Shown here piece by piece: positions 1 through 5,461 of a DNA stretch of 5,461 nucleotides. This stretch comes from Gemmatimonadaceae bacterium (GTDB taxonomy: Bacteria; Gemmatimonadota; Gemmatimonadetes; Gemmatimonadales; Gemmatimonadaceae), in NCBI GenBank assembly GCA_025453855.1, contig JALOPO010000252.1, positions 1 through 5,461 on the forward strand, read 5' to 3'. Made by a program: the position numbers and the translations under genes. How positions within the stretch are numbered: position 1 is the first letter of the stretch; the number at the start of each line of letters is the position of its first letter. Below the pieces are notes generated by a model. That model was not told the DNA's origin and ran no database searches. It was given only the letters and a program-made list of their open reading frames with translations.

Positions 1-306
1 TGCGATCTGGCGAGCGGTCGTGACGGATGAAGGTGATGGAGATGCCGATCTTCTTCCCACCGGGAGATCTGACCACGATCACCGTCCTGCAGCTGGCTGC
101 TGCTGAAGTCTCCTGACTTGCCCTGCCGTTCACCTGCCCTTCATCCGCCGTTTCGCGCACCGGAACCAGCGAGTCGCGCAGGCCTGTGGGGATCGACGCG
201 GGTCGCGTGTCGTGGTGGCAGACCGTCATGCGCCCGCTTCCGTTGCCCACTCCTGACGTCCCGCGAGGGGTCGTCCCTGCCACGCCACCGCTCGCCACGT
301 GCCCCC
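1..306. other. Upstream region without a recognisable gene; presumed operon leader
   Basis: I see no convincing gene here. Composition is less GC-skewed by codon position than in the genes that follow. All three forward frames hit stops early (28-30, 21-23 and 104-106). The only small ATG ORF, 27-116 (29 codons), has no clear ribosome-binding site or recognisable motif. An open minus-strand frame also crosses 1-130, but I recognise nothing in it and it would run off the window. The stretch probably contains the 3' flank of whatever lies upstream plus the promoter and leader of the sigma-factor operon. A weak hairpin lies at 255-275: CCC-GCGA-GGG, flanked by GACG and CGTC. Confidence 0.5.
162..189 (+). 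promoter_or_regulatory. Possible ECF-type promoter (GGAACC -35-like element)
   Basis: GGAACC at 162-167 resembles the GGAAC core that many ECF sigma factors recognise at -35, and such sigma factors often transcribe their own operon. The element lies about 140 nt upstream of the sigma GTG start. No convincing -10 element follows: at 16-17 nt spacing the sequence is CTGTGG. The match is six bases in GC-rich DNA and could be chance. It would fit autoregulation, but the sequence alone does not establish it. Confidence 0.15.
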
Positions 307-873
307 GTGCGCGGCCCGCTTCCCGCGAGCACCGAGCTGCCCAGCGATCTCCTGCCGCGCCTGCGGCTGGGGGACGTGGCGGCGTTCGAGTCGCTCTTCC
401 GCGCCACGCACGCGTCGCTGGTGGCCTTCGCCACGCGTTACACGGGCGACGAGGCGCGCGCGGCGGAGCTGGTGCAGGATCTCTTCCTCGACCTCTGGAC
501 GCGCCGCGGGTCGCTCGAGGTGCGCGGGTCGTTGCGCGGCTACCTGTTCGGCGCGGTGCGCAACCGCGCGCTCAACGTGCGGCGCCGCGACGCGCTCGAG
601 CACGACTGGGCCGCCGACGAGGCGCACGACGCGGTGCGCGCGCTGCACCCCGCGCCACCGGTCGCCGACGCGGCATACGAATCGGCCGAACTCGCCGAGC
701 GCGTGCGGGCGGCGATGGACGCGCTCCCGGCGCGTTGCGCGCTGGTGATGCAGCTCCGCTGGCGCGAGGGGTTGGGCTACGCCGAGATCGCGCAGGTGAT
801 GGGGATCTCCACGAAGGGCGTGGAGAACCAGCTCGCCCGCGGGCTCAAGGCATTGCGCGCGGTGCTCGCATGA
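307..873 (+). CDS. ECF-family RNA polymerase sigma-70 factor (FecI-like)
   Basis: Extracytoplasmic-function sigma factor that directs RNA polymerase to a small regulon, here most likely its own operon. The GTG start at 307 gives 188 aa, the normal ECF size. Region 2 spans about residues 20-85, with the typical AELVQDLFLDLW helix that binds core polymerase and the -10 element, followed by RGYLFGAVRNRALN. Region 4 spans about 131-184 with a helix-turn-helix (GLGYAEIAQVMGIS, then VENQLARGLKALR) that reads the -35. The frame stays open upstream to a TTG at 118, but that would add 63 Arg/Pro-rich residues before region 2. GTG 307 is the only in-frame ATG or GTG between, though it lacks a clear Shine-Dalgarno. 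The stop overlaps the next ORF (ATGA), and an anti-sigma gene follows, as expected for FecI/FecR-type pairs. The family is certain; the start is moderately sure. Confidence 0.92.
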   Translation: MRGPLPASTELPSDLLPRLRLGDVAAFESLFRATHASLVAFATRYTGDEARAAELVQDLFLDLWTRRGSLEVRGSLRGYLFGAVRNRALNVRRRDALEHDWAADEAHDAVRALHPAPPVADAAYESAELAERVRAAMDALPARCALVMQLRWREGLGYAEIAQVMGISTKGVENQLARGLKALRAVLA

Positions 874-968
874 GCGGCGGGCTCCTCGCGCTCGCGATCA
901 CCTGTCTCGCCCTCGCGATCGCGGGCGAATGGCGGCTGCGCCGTCGCGATCATCGTTCCCGGAGCTGA
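870..968 (+). CDS. Putative 32-aa single-span membrane microprotein between the sigma and anti-sigma genes
   Basis: A short ORF whose ATG overlaps the sigma stop (ATGA at 870-873) and whose TGA ends 2 nt before the FecR start. The product begins MSGGLLALAITCLALAIAG, a hydrophobic stretch of about 15-17 residues, and ends with a strongly basic tail (WRLRRRDHRSRS). By the positive-inside rule the tail would be cytoplasmic and the N-terminus periplasmic. Most codons end in G or C, as in the neighbouring genes, especially in the first 24. I know no family for it. Function is unknown; position suggests either a membrane cofactor for the sigma/anti-sigma pair or a coupling ORF that carries ribosomes from one gene to the next. 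Against it: such short open frames are common in GC-rich DNA, and it contains the FecR ribosome-binding site. Confidence 0.5.
   Translation: MSGGLLALAITCLALAIAGEWRLRRRDHRSRS
961..964 (+). promoter_or_regulatory. Ribosome-binding site GGAG that fixes the FecR start
   Basis: GGAG lies 6 nt before the ATG at 971, an ideal Shine-Dalgarno spacing. The alternative in-frame ATG at 929 has no such site and would add only 14 residues unlike the FecR N-terminal domain. The site lies inside the last codons of the preceding 32-codon ORF, so translation of that ORF could expose or reload it. Confidence 0.6.
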
Positions 969-970
969 GC

Positions 971-2074
971 ATGCACGACGCCGAGACTCTCGACCCGCTC
1001 CTCGTCGACCGCTGGCTCGCCGGGTGCGCCACCGCGGCCGAGCAGGCGCGCGTGACGGCATGGCGCGCCGCCGATCCGCGCCATGCGGCCTGGCTCGATG
1101 CGATCGTCGCCGCGCAGCGCCCCGCGAGCGATGCGACGCACGATGCAGCGATCGCCGCGCGCACCGATGCGGCGTGGGCGGCGCTCGTCGCACGGCTCCC
1201 CGATGTCGCCATGCCGATCGGCGCGACGACGCACGTCGCCGCGCCCGACACACCGCCGGCGGTGGCGCGCAACACGAACGCACGCGTGGCCGCGCCGCGC
1301 GACCATGCGCGCGATCGCGCGCTGCGCCCGCGCTGGATCATGGGCGCGGGCGCGCTCCTCGCGGCGACGCTCGCGGTGGTCGTGGCCACGCGCGCCCTGC
1401 GGAACGGCGACGACGATCGCGCCGTCTTCACCGCCGCGCCCGGCGAACGCGCCTCGACCACGCTCCCCGACGGCTCGCAGGTCACGCTCGCGCCGGGGAG
1501 CCGTCTCACCTGGTCGCGCGCCGCCTACAACGCCTCGTCGCGCGACGTCGCGCTCGAGGGCGAGGGCTACTTCGCCGTCGTGCACGATGCGCAGCGCCCC
1601 TTCCGCGTGCGCGCCGGGCGCGCCGAGGTGCTCGATCTCGGCACGCGCTTCGCCGTGCGCGCGACGCCCGAGCTGCGCGAGCCCGAGGTGACGGTGGAGG
1701 AGGGGAGCGTCGCCCTCACCGACACGCTGCTCGCGCGTCGCGACCCCGGGACCGTCCTCCGCGCCGGGCAGCGCGGTCGCCTCACCGCGGACGGCGCGGT
1801 GACGGTGACCGTCGCCCGCGACGCGGGGGCGGTGCCGTGGGTCCGCGGCACGCTCGTCTTCGACGACGCCCCGCTCGCCGAGGTGCTCCCCGTGCTCTCG
1901 CGCTGGTACGCCGCGCCCGTCGTCGCCGACGTCACGCTGCAGGGGCGCCGCGTGAGTGCGCGCTTCGAGCGCCAGCCACTCGCCTCGCTCGTCGACGCGC
2001 TCGCGCTCACGCTGCAGGTCGCCGTGCAGCAGCGCGGCGACACGCTCCGCCTCGTGCCGCTCCCGGCACGATGA
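971..2074 (+). CDS. FecR-family anti-sigma factor with DUF4880, FecR and DUF4974 domains
   Basis: Inner-membrane regulator (367 aa) that holds or activates the upstream ECF sigma factor and receives the signal from the outer-membrane receptor. The cytoplasmic N-terminus (about residues 10-45, VDRWLAGCATAAEQARV then DPRHAAWLDAI) matches the DUF4880 anti-sigma domain. An Ala-rich linker follows, then one transmembrane segment at about 122-143 (WIMGAGALLAATLAVVVA). The periplasmic FecR domain occupies about 153-275, with the typical TLPDGSQVTLAPGSRL, the LEGEGYFAV-type strand and LGTRFAVRA. A DUF4974 domain closes the protein from about 291 (RGTLVFDDAPLAEVL to the end), an arrangement usual in Bacteroidota-type systems. 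All expected domains are present and length is normal. Its stop overlaps the receptor start (ATGA, 2071-2074), implying translational coupling. By analogy with FecR, the C-terminal part should meet the receptor's STN domain. Confidence 0.93.
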   Translation: MHDAETLDPLLVDRWLAGCATAAEQARVTAWRAADPRHAAWLDAIVAAQRPASDATHDAAIAARTDAAWAALVARLPDVAMPIGATTHVAAPDTPPAVARNTNARVAAPRDHARDRALRPRWIMGAGALLAATLAVVVATRALRNGDDDRAVFTAAPGERASTTLPDGSQVTLAPGSRLTWSRAAYNASSRDVALEGEGYFAVVHDAQRPFRVRAGRAEVLDLGTRFAVRATPELREPEVTVEEGSVALTDTLLARRDPGTVLRAGQRGRLTADGAVTVTVARDAGAVPWVRGTLVFDDAPLAEVLPVLSRWYAAPVVADVTLQGRRVSARFERQPLASLVDALALTLQVAVQQRGDTLRLVPLPAR

Positions 2075-4665
2075 TGTCCCGCGCCGTCTCCATGCCCGAT
2101 CACCTGCCGCGCCTCCTCGCGCGTCGCACCGCGATGCCCGCGCGCCGGATCGCGCGACGCCTCGCCCTGACGATGCGCGCGGCGACGCTCGCGATCACCG
2201 TCGCCGTCGCCGCCCTCCCCGCACGCGCATCGGCGCAGGGGGCGCCGCCGACGCTCCCCGCCGGCTATCGCCCGCTCGAGTCGTTTCCCGCCATCGGTGC
2301 GTTCACCACCGTGCTCGACGTGCAGGGCGACGGGCGCGCGCTCCCCGACGTCCTGGCCGACGTCGCGCGCAAGGCGGGGCTCGAGTACGCGGCCGATCGC
2401 GCGCTCGGCGCCGACGTGAAGGTGACCGCGGTGCTGCGCGGCGTGAGCGCGCGCGATGCGCTGCTCCGCCTCACCGCCGGCACCGCGGTGCAGCTCCTCG
2501 TGGGGCCGCGCGGCGAGCTGGTGGCGATGGCGCGCACCGCCGCGCCGCGGCGCACGCTCCGGCTGAGCGGCTTCGTGCGCAGCGCCGAGAGCCGCGAGGT
2601 GGTGCGCCGCGCCTCGATCATCGTCGACAACGAGGCGCCGCGCGACGGCACCGACGACGGCACCTACTTCGTGAGCCTCACGCCGGGGCCGCACCGGCTC
2701 CGCGTGCGCGCCATCGGCTACGCGCTCCTCGACACCACCGTCACGCTCCAGCAGAACACGGTGCGCGACCTCACCCTGCGCACACGGACCGTGGAGCTCG
2801 CGGCGGTGCAGGTGAAGGCCACGCGCCGCGACGACGAGCGCGCCGACCTCGATCCGCGCGTCCCCGACATGAGCACGGTGCGCCTCGACCTGCAGACGAT
2901 GAAGCGCGCCCCCACGGTGCTCGGCGAGCCGGATCCGATCCGCACGCTCACCTACCTGCCGGGCGTGACCACCGCCAGCGACGCGAGCACCGCCTTCAGC
3001 GTGCGCGGCGGCGCCACCGACCAGAACCTCATCCTCCTCGACGAGGCGCCGATCTACAACCCGTCGCACGTGCTCGGCTTCCTGAGCACCTTCAACAGCG
3101 ACGCGGTCGACAACGTGATGCTCTACAAGGGGGCGATCCCGGCGCGCTTCGGGGGGCGCCTCTCGAGCGTGGTCGACATCCGCCAGCGCGAGGGGAACGC
3201 GGCGCGCTTCGCCGGATCGGCGAGCATCGGCCTCCTCTCCAGCCGCGCGCTGTTCGAGGGGCCGCTCGTGAAGCGCGACCGCGGCTCGTTCATGATCGCG
3301 GCGCGCCGCTCCTACGCCGATGCGCTCGCCCGCCTCTCGAACGACTCGAGCGTCAACGACGCCATCGCCTACTTCTACGACGTGAACGCCAAGGCCAACT
3401 GGCGCCTGGGCGAGACCGGCGCGCTCATGCTCTCGGGCTACCTCGGCCGCGATGCCTTCGGCGACCGCACGCAGTTCGACGCCGGCTGGGGGAACCGCTC
3501 GGCGACGCTGCGCTGGAACCAGCTCGTCGGCGGACGGCTGCTGAGCAAGGTCACCGCCGCCACCAGCAGCTACGACTACCGGCTGCGCTTCGCACTCGAG
3601 GCTCCCGACAGCGCGCGCTGGGTGGCGAGCATCCGCAGCACCGACCTGCGCGTGGACCAGACGTGGCGCCTGAACGACCGCAATGCGATCGAGTTCGGCG
3701 CCGAGGTGAACCTCGGCACCTACCGCCCCGGCGATGTGACGGTCGTGGGGCAGCAGGATCCGTCGCGCCGCACGGTGGAGACGCGCACGACCACCACCGT
3801 CGCCGCCTACCTGGGGCAGGAGGTGGAGCTCGGGCCGCGCGTCGCGATCCGTTACGGAGTGCGCTGGGCGGGCTTCGAGCGCGGCGGGCCGTGGTGGCAG
3901 ACGCGCTACGCGAACGACGCGCCGCTGGTCTGGGACGCCACGCTGCAGCGGTACCTGGCGGGGACGGTGCTCGACAGCACGCGCGTGAGCGGGCGCGCGG
4001 CCCGCTACGACGGCTGGGAGCCGCGTGCGTCGATGCGCATCCTCGTCACGCCGAACAGCAGCATCAAGCTGAGCGCGGCGCGCACGCAGCAGTTCATCCA
4101 GCTCGTGTCGAACACCACCTCGCCCACGCCGCTCGACGTCTGGGAGCCGGCGGGCCCGTGGATCCGCCCGCAGCGCGCCGACCAGGCGGCGCTCGGCTGG
4201 ACGCAACGTGGTCGACTACGTCGATGGCGCGGATCTCATCCTCAACACGCGCCTCGAGACGGTGCTCGTGCAGGGCGAGGGGCGTGCACGAGGCCTCGAA
4301 CTGCTGGCGCGTCGCAGCGCCGGGCGCACCACCCTGAGCTGGACGATCGGGCGGTCCGAGCAGCGCTTCCCCACGCCCGCCAGCGCCGGGCCGCAGCCGG
4401 GGAGCGGGATCAATGGCGGCAGCTGGTACGTGACCCCCTTCGATCGCACGCACAACGTCTCGCTGGTGGCGGTGCACACCTTCAATCCCAAGTGGACGGT
4501 GGGCGGCACCTTCCTCTTCTCGACCGGGCTCCCGACGACGCTCCCGGTGGGGCGGTACTTCATCGACGGGCTCCTCGTGCCCGAGTTCGGCCCGCGCAAC
4601 AGCGCGCGCCTCCCCAACTACCACCGACTCGACCTGAGCGCCACGCGCCGGCTCGGTCGCGGTGA
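2071..4665 (+). CDS. TonB-dependent outer-membrane receptor, frameshifted; 5' part (STN, carboxypeptidase-regulatory, plug, most of the barrel)
   Basis: Outer-membrane transporter and signal transducer driven by TonB. ATG ATG at 2071/2074 overlaps the FecR stop; later in-frame ATGs at 2092, 2134 and 2173 are possible starts. A signal peptide ends near LPARASA|QGAPP (cleavage after about residue 56), with a long Arg-rich n-region if 2071 is used. Then come an STN domain at about 78-153 (FTTVLDVQGDGRALPDVLADV), the signalling module that contacts FecR partners; a carboxypeptidase-regulatory-like beta domain at about 161-240; a TonB-box-like AAVQVKAT near 244-250; and a plug at about 272-374 (LTYLPGVTTASDASTAFSVR, then GGATDQNLILLDEAPIYNPS). 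The barrel runs to about residue 712. After codon 4201-4206 the frame no longer resembles the family: the tail to 4665 is Arg/Ala-rich shadow reading. The true continuation is the +1 frame ending at 4816; the intact gene would encode over 910 aa. Confidence 0.9.
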   Translation: MMSRAVSMPDHLPRLLARRTAMPARRIARRLALTMRAATLAITVAVAALPARASAQGAPPTLPAGYRPLESFPAIGAFTTVLDVQGDGRALPDVLADVARKAGLEYAADRALGADVKVTAVLRGVSARDALLRLTAGTAVQLLVGPRGELVAMARTAAPRRTLRLSGFVRSAESREVVRRASIIVDNEAPRDGTDDGTYFVSLTPGPHRLRVRAIGYALLDTTVTLQQNTVRDLTLRTRTVELAAVQVKATRRDDERADLDPRVPDMSTVRLDLQTMKRAPTVLGEPDPIRTLTYLPGVTTASDASTAFSVRGGATDQNLILLDEAPIYNPSHVLGFLSTFNSDAVDNVMLYKGAIPARFGGRLSSVVDIRQREGNAARFAGSASIGLLSSRALFEGPLVKRDRGSFMIAARRSYADALARLSNDSSVNDAIAYFYDVNAKANWRLGETGALMLSGYLGRDAFGDRTQFDAGWGNRSATLRWNQLVGGRLLSKVTAATSSYDYRLRFALEAPDSARWVASIRSTDLRVDQTWRLNDRNAIEFGAEVNLGTYRPGDVTVVGQQDPSRRTVETRTTTTVAAYLGQEVELGPRVAIRYGVRWAGFERGGPWWQTRYANDAPLVWDATLQRYLAGTVLDSTRVSGRAARYDGWEPRASMRILVTPNSSIKLSAARTQQFIQLVSNTTSPTPLDVWEPAGPWIRPQRADQAALGWTQRGRLRRWRGSHPQHAPRDGARAGRGACTRPRTAGASQRRAHHPELDDRAVRAALPHARQRRAAAGERDQWRQLVRDPLRSHAQRLAGGGAHLQSQVDGGRHLPLLDRAPDDAPGGAVLHRRAPRARVRPAQQRAPPQLPPTRPERHAPARSR
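4195..4210 (+). other. Frameshift and apparent deletion junction inside the TonB-dependent receptor
   Basis: Upstream, frame 1 reads PQRADQAALGWTQ, a recognisable late-barrel motif. Downstream, frame 2 reads NVVDYVDGADLILNTRLETV, also recognisable. In relatives as I recall them, about 20 residues (a pair of strands ending in a YYK-type motif) normally separate these two motifs, but here they abut. Frames upstream and downstream imply a loss whose length is 2 modulo 3, roughly 50-65 nt. There is no homopolymer at the junction (ACGCAACGTGG), so a simple one-base sequencing slip is unlikely. The string CGCAAC can be read as belonging to either side, which suits deletion between short direct repeats or a mis-assembly. 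Confidence 0.7.
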
Positions 4666-4816
4666 GCTGCAGTTCGGCGTGATCAACGCCTACAACCGCT
4701 TCAACGCGCAGTCGCTGCGCACCCGCCAGAGCCTCGGCAACCCGCTGGTGGGCGAGGCGGTGCAGTACTCGATCTTCGGCATCGTGCCGAGCATCAGCTA
4801 CAGCCGTCGCTTCTGA
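4208..4816 (+). pseudogene. TonB-dependent receptor, 3' barrel fragment (out of frame with its 5' part)
   Basis: This stretch encodes the C-terminal barrel of the same receptor, about 203 residues. Visible features are VVDYVDGADL, a GEGRARGLELLARR strand, the WYVTPFDRTHNVSLVAVHTF motif typical of late strands in this receptor family, and LPNYHRLDLSATRR. The last residues are SISYSRRF; a terminal Phe is the usual signature recognised by the BAM outer-membrane assembly machinery. The GTG at 4208 is simply a Val codon of the original gene: there is no ribosome-binding site, signal peptide or plug, so it is very unlikely to be an independent gene. Codon use matches the 5' part. If the frameshift is real, the receptor lacks its last strands and should not assemble; if it is an assembly error, this is the end of a functional protein. 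Confidence 0.85.
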
Positions 4817-4819
4817 GGG
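4815..4819 (+). promoter_or_regulatory. Possible ribosome-binding site GAGGG for the DUF4249 lipoprotein
   Basis: GAGGG overlaps the receptor stop codon (TGAGGG) and lies 4 nt before the in-frame GTG at 4824. It is the only Shine-Dalgarno-like sequence in front of any candidate start of the next gene, and it would couple that gene to the receptor. The spacing is short, so the call is tentative. Confidence 0.35.
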
Positions 4820-4823
4820 TCGC

Positions 4824-5461
4824 GTGCAGACCGTCCTTCCCATGCTCCGTTCGCTCCGTCGGTCGTGCCGTACTCGCGTCGTTCGCGTGTTCGGCACGTG
4901 CCCGGCGCCGCGGGTCGTGCGCGCGTCGTTGCCGGTCGCCGTCCTGCTCGCCGCCACGGGGTGCGAACGCGTCGTCGACGTGCGCGTCCCCGATGCACCG
5001 CCGCGGCTGGTGGTCGAGGCGCGGCTGGAGCGCGTGCTCGACGCGGTGCACGGGCGGCAGGCGATCACGCTCACGCGCAGCCAGCCGTACTTCTCGCGCA
5101 CCGCGCCCGAGGGGGCCGCGGGCGCGACGGTCTCGGTGACCGAGGTGGAGACGGGGCGCGTGGTGCCGTTCGCGGCGGTGGCCGGCGCCCCGGGGCGCTA
5201 CGCCACCGACTCGCTCGAGATCACGACGGGGCGCGAGTACGCGCTCCGCATCGAGTGGAACGGCGAGCGCTTCGAGGGGCGCGAGCGGGCGCTCGCCGTG
5301 CCGCGCGTCGACTCGCTCTACTTCGTCGAGCGTCGCAGCGACGTGGGGCCGGCCACGGGTGTGCGCGCGGCGATCACCTTCCGCGACCCGGCCGGCGTGG
5401 CCAACTGGTACATCGTCGACCAGTTCGTGAACGGCGTGCGCCTCGTCATGCCCGACACGAC
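4824..5461 (+). CDS. DUF4249-family lipoprotein, N-terminal part (runs off the window)
   Basis: Predicted surface or outer-membrane lipoprotein, partner of the receptor encoded just upstream. A lipobox is clear: VAVLLAATG|C with the lipid-bearing Cys at 4962-4964. After it come CERVVDVRVPDAPPRLVVEA, then ITLTRSQPYF, a GATVSVTEVETG strand, PGRYATDSLEI, and AVPRVDSLYFV; this order of motifs matches DUF4249 proteins, whose genes commonly follow TonB-dependent receptors of this type. The start is uncertain. GTG 4824 has a GAGGG site (Cys at residue 47); ATG 4842 has none (Cys 41); GTG 4887 gives Cys 26; GTG 4917 gives a classical short signal peptide (Cys 16). The stretch 4824-4916 is Arg-rich with weaker third-position GC, so it may be untranslated spacer. 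By analogy with SusD-like lipoproteins it may help capture the ligand; that role is inference. About 212 codons are visible, with no stop. Confidence 0.85.
   Translation, partial: MQTVLPMLRSLRRSCRTRVVRVFGTCPAPRVVRASLPVAVLLAATGCERVVDVRVPDAPPRLVVEARLERVLDAVHGRQAITLTRSQPYFSRTAPEGAAGATVSVTEVETGRVVPFAAVAGAPGRYATDSLEITTGREYALRIEWNGERFEGRERALAVPRVDSLYFVERRSDVGPATGVRAAITFRDPAGVANWYIVDQFVNGVRLVMPDT

Noticed and set aside
27..116. 29-codon ORF near the window start
   Set aside because: It has no convincing ribosome-binding site, no recognisable motif and no codon bias like the neighbouring genes; the length is compatible with chance.
118..306. N-terminal extension of the sigma factor from a TTG at 118
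   Set aside because: The 63 extra residues are Arg/Pro/Ser-rich and unlike any ECF region; GTG 307 gives the normal family length and N-terminus.
186..968. Forward open frame of 260 codons overlapping the sigma factor
   Set aside because: Its body is an Arg-rich out-of-frame reading of the sigma gene. Only the last 32 codons, with their own ATG at 870, are kept as a candidate.
1567..4206. Minus-strand open frame of 879 codons opposite the receptor and FecR genes
   Set aside because: It is a GC-rich shadow: the product is Arg/Ala/Val/His-rich with no recognisable domains, while the + strand encodes clear FecR and receptor proteins throughout.
4195..4210. Programmed ribosomal frameshift joining the two receptor parts
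   Set aside because: There is no slippery heptamer or obvious stimulatory element at the junction. A segment of about 20 residues also appears to be missing, which frameshifting would not explain.
4094..5101. Minus-strand open frame of 335 codons opposite the receptor end and lipoprotein start
   Set aside because: It has no recognisable motifs and opposes clear barrel, lipobox and DUF4249 sequence on the + strand.
1..5461. CRISPR arrays, tRNA or rRNA genes, insertion sequences, rho-independent terminators
   Set aside because: I found no regularly spaced repeats, cloverleaf-like sequence, transposase motifs or hairpin followed by a T-run anywhere in the window.

Overview
This 5.46 kb window is very GC-rich, and nearly every gene uses G or C at third codon positions. 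All recognisable genes lie on the + strand and form one tightly packed operon: an ECF sigma factor, a tiny predicted membrane protein, a FecR-type anti-sigma factor, a TonB-dependent outer-membrane receptor, and the start of a DUF4249 lipoprotein. The gene set is of the Bacteroidota type (a DUF4974-bearing FecR, a receptor with STN and carboxypeptidase-regulatory domains, and a DUF4249 lipoprotein). The extreme GC content points instead to Gemmatimonadota or a similar high-GC Gram-negative lineage. That assignment is inference from composition and gene content only.

Layout: 1-306 shows no recognisable gene and holds the presumed promoter and leader. 307-873 is the sigma factor (GTG start). 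870-968 is an unlisted 32-codon ORF that overlaps the sigma stop by ATGA and ends 2 nt before the next gene. 971-2074 is the FecR-like anti-sigma factor, with a GGAG ribosome-binding site 6 nt upstream. 2071-4816 is the TonB-dependent receptor, whose ATG overlaps the FecR stop; its reading frame is broken near 4204. 4824-5461 is the DUF4249 lipoprotein, cut off by the window end.

Likely logic, inferred from known cell-surface signalling systems: the receptor and the surface lipoprotein bind a ligand. The receptor's periplasmic STN domain then contacts the periplasmic part of the FecR-like protein. This releases or activates the sigma factor, which transcribes its own operon. The substrate cannot be told from the sequence.

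Two points deserve attention. First, the receptor coding sequence has a frameshift at about 4204 where roughly 20 residues normally present in the family also seem to be missing, so it looks like a real or assembly-derived deletion and not a single-base error. Second, the 32-residue single-span microprotein sits translationally coupled between the sigma and anti-sigma genes, where an extra component is not normally described.
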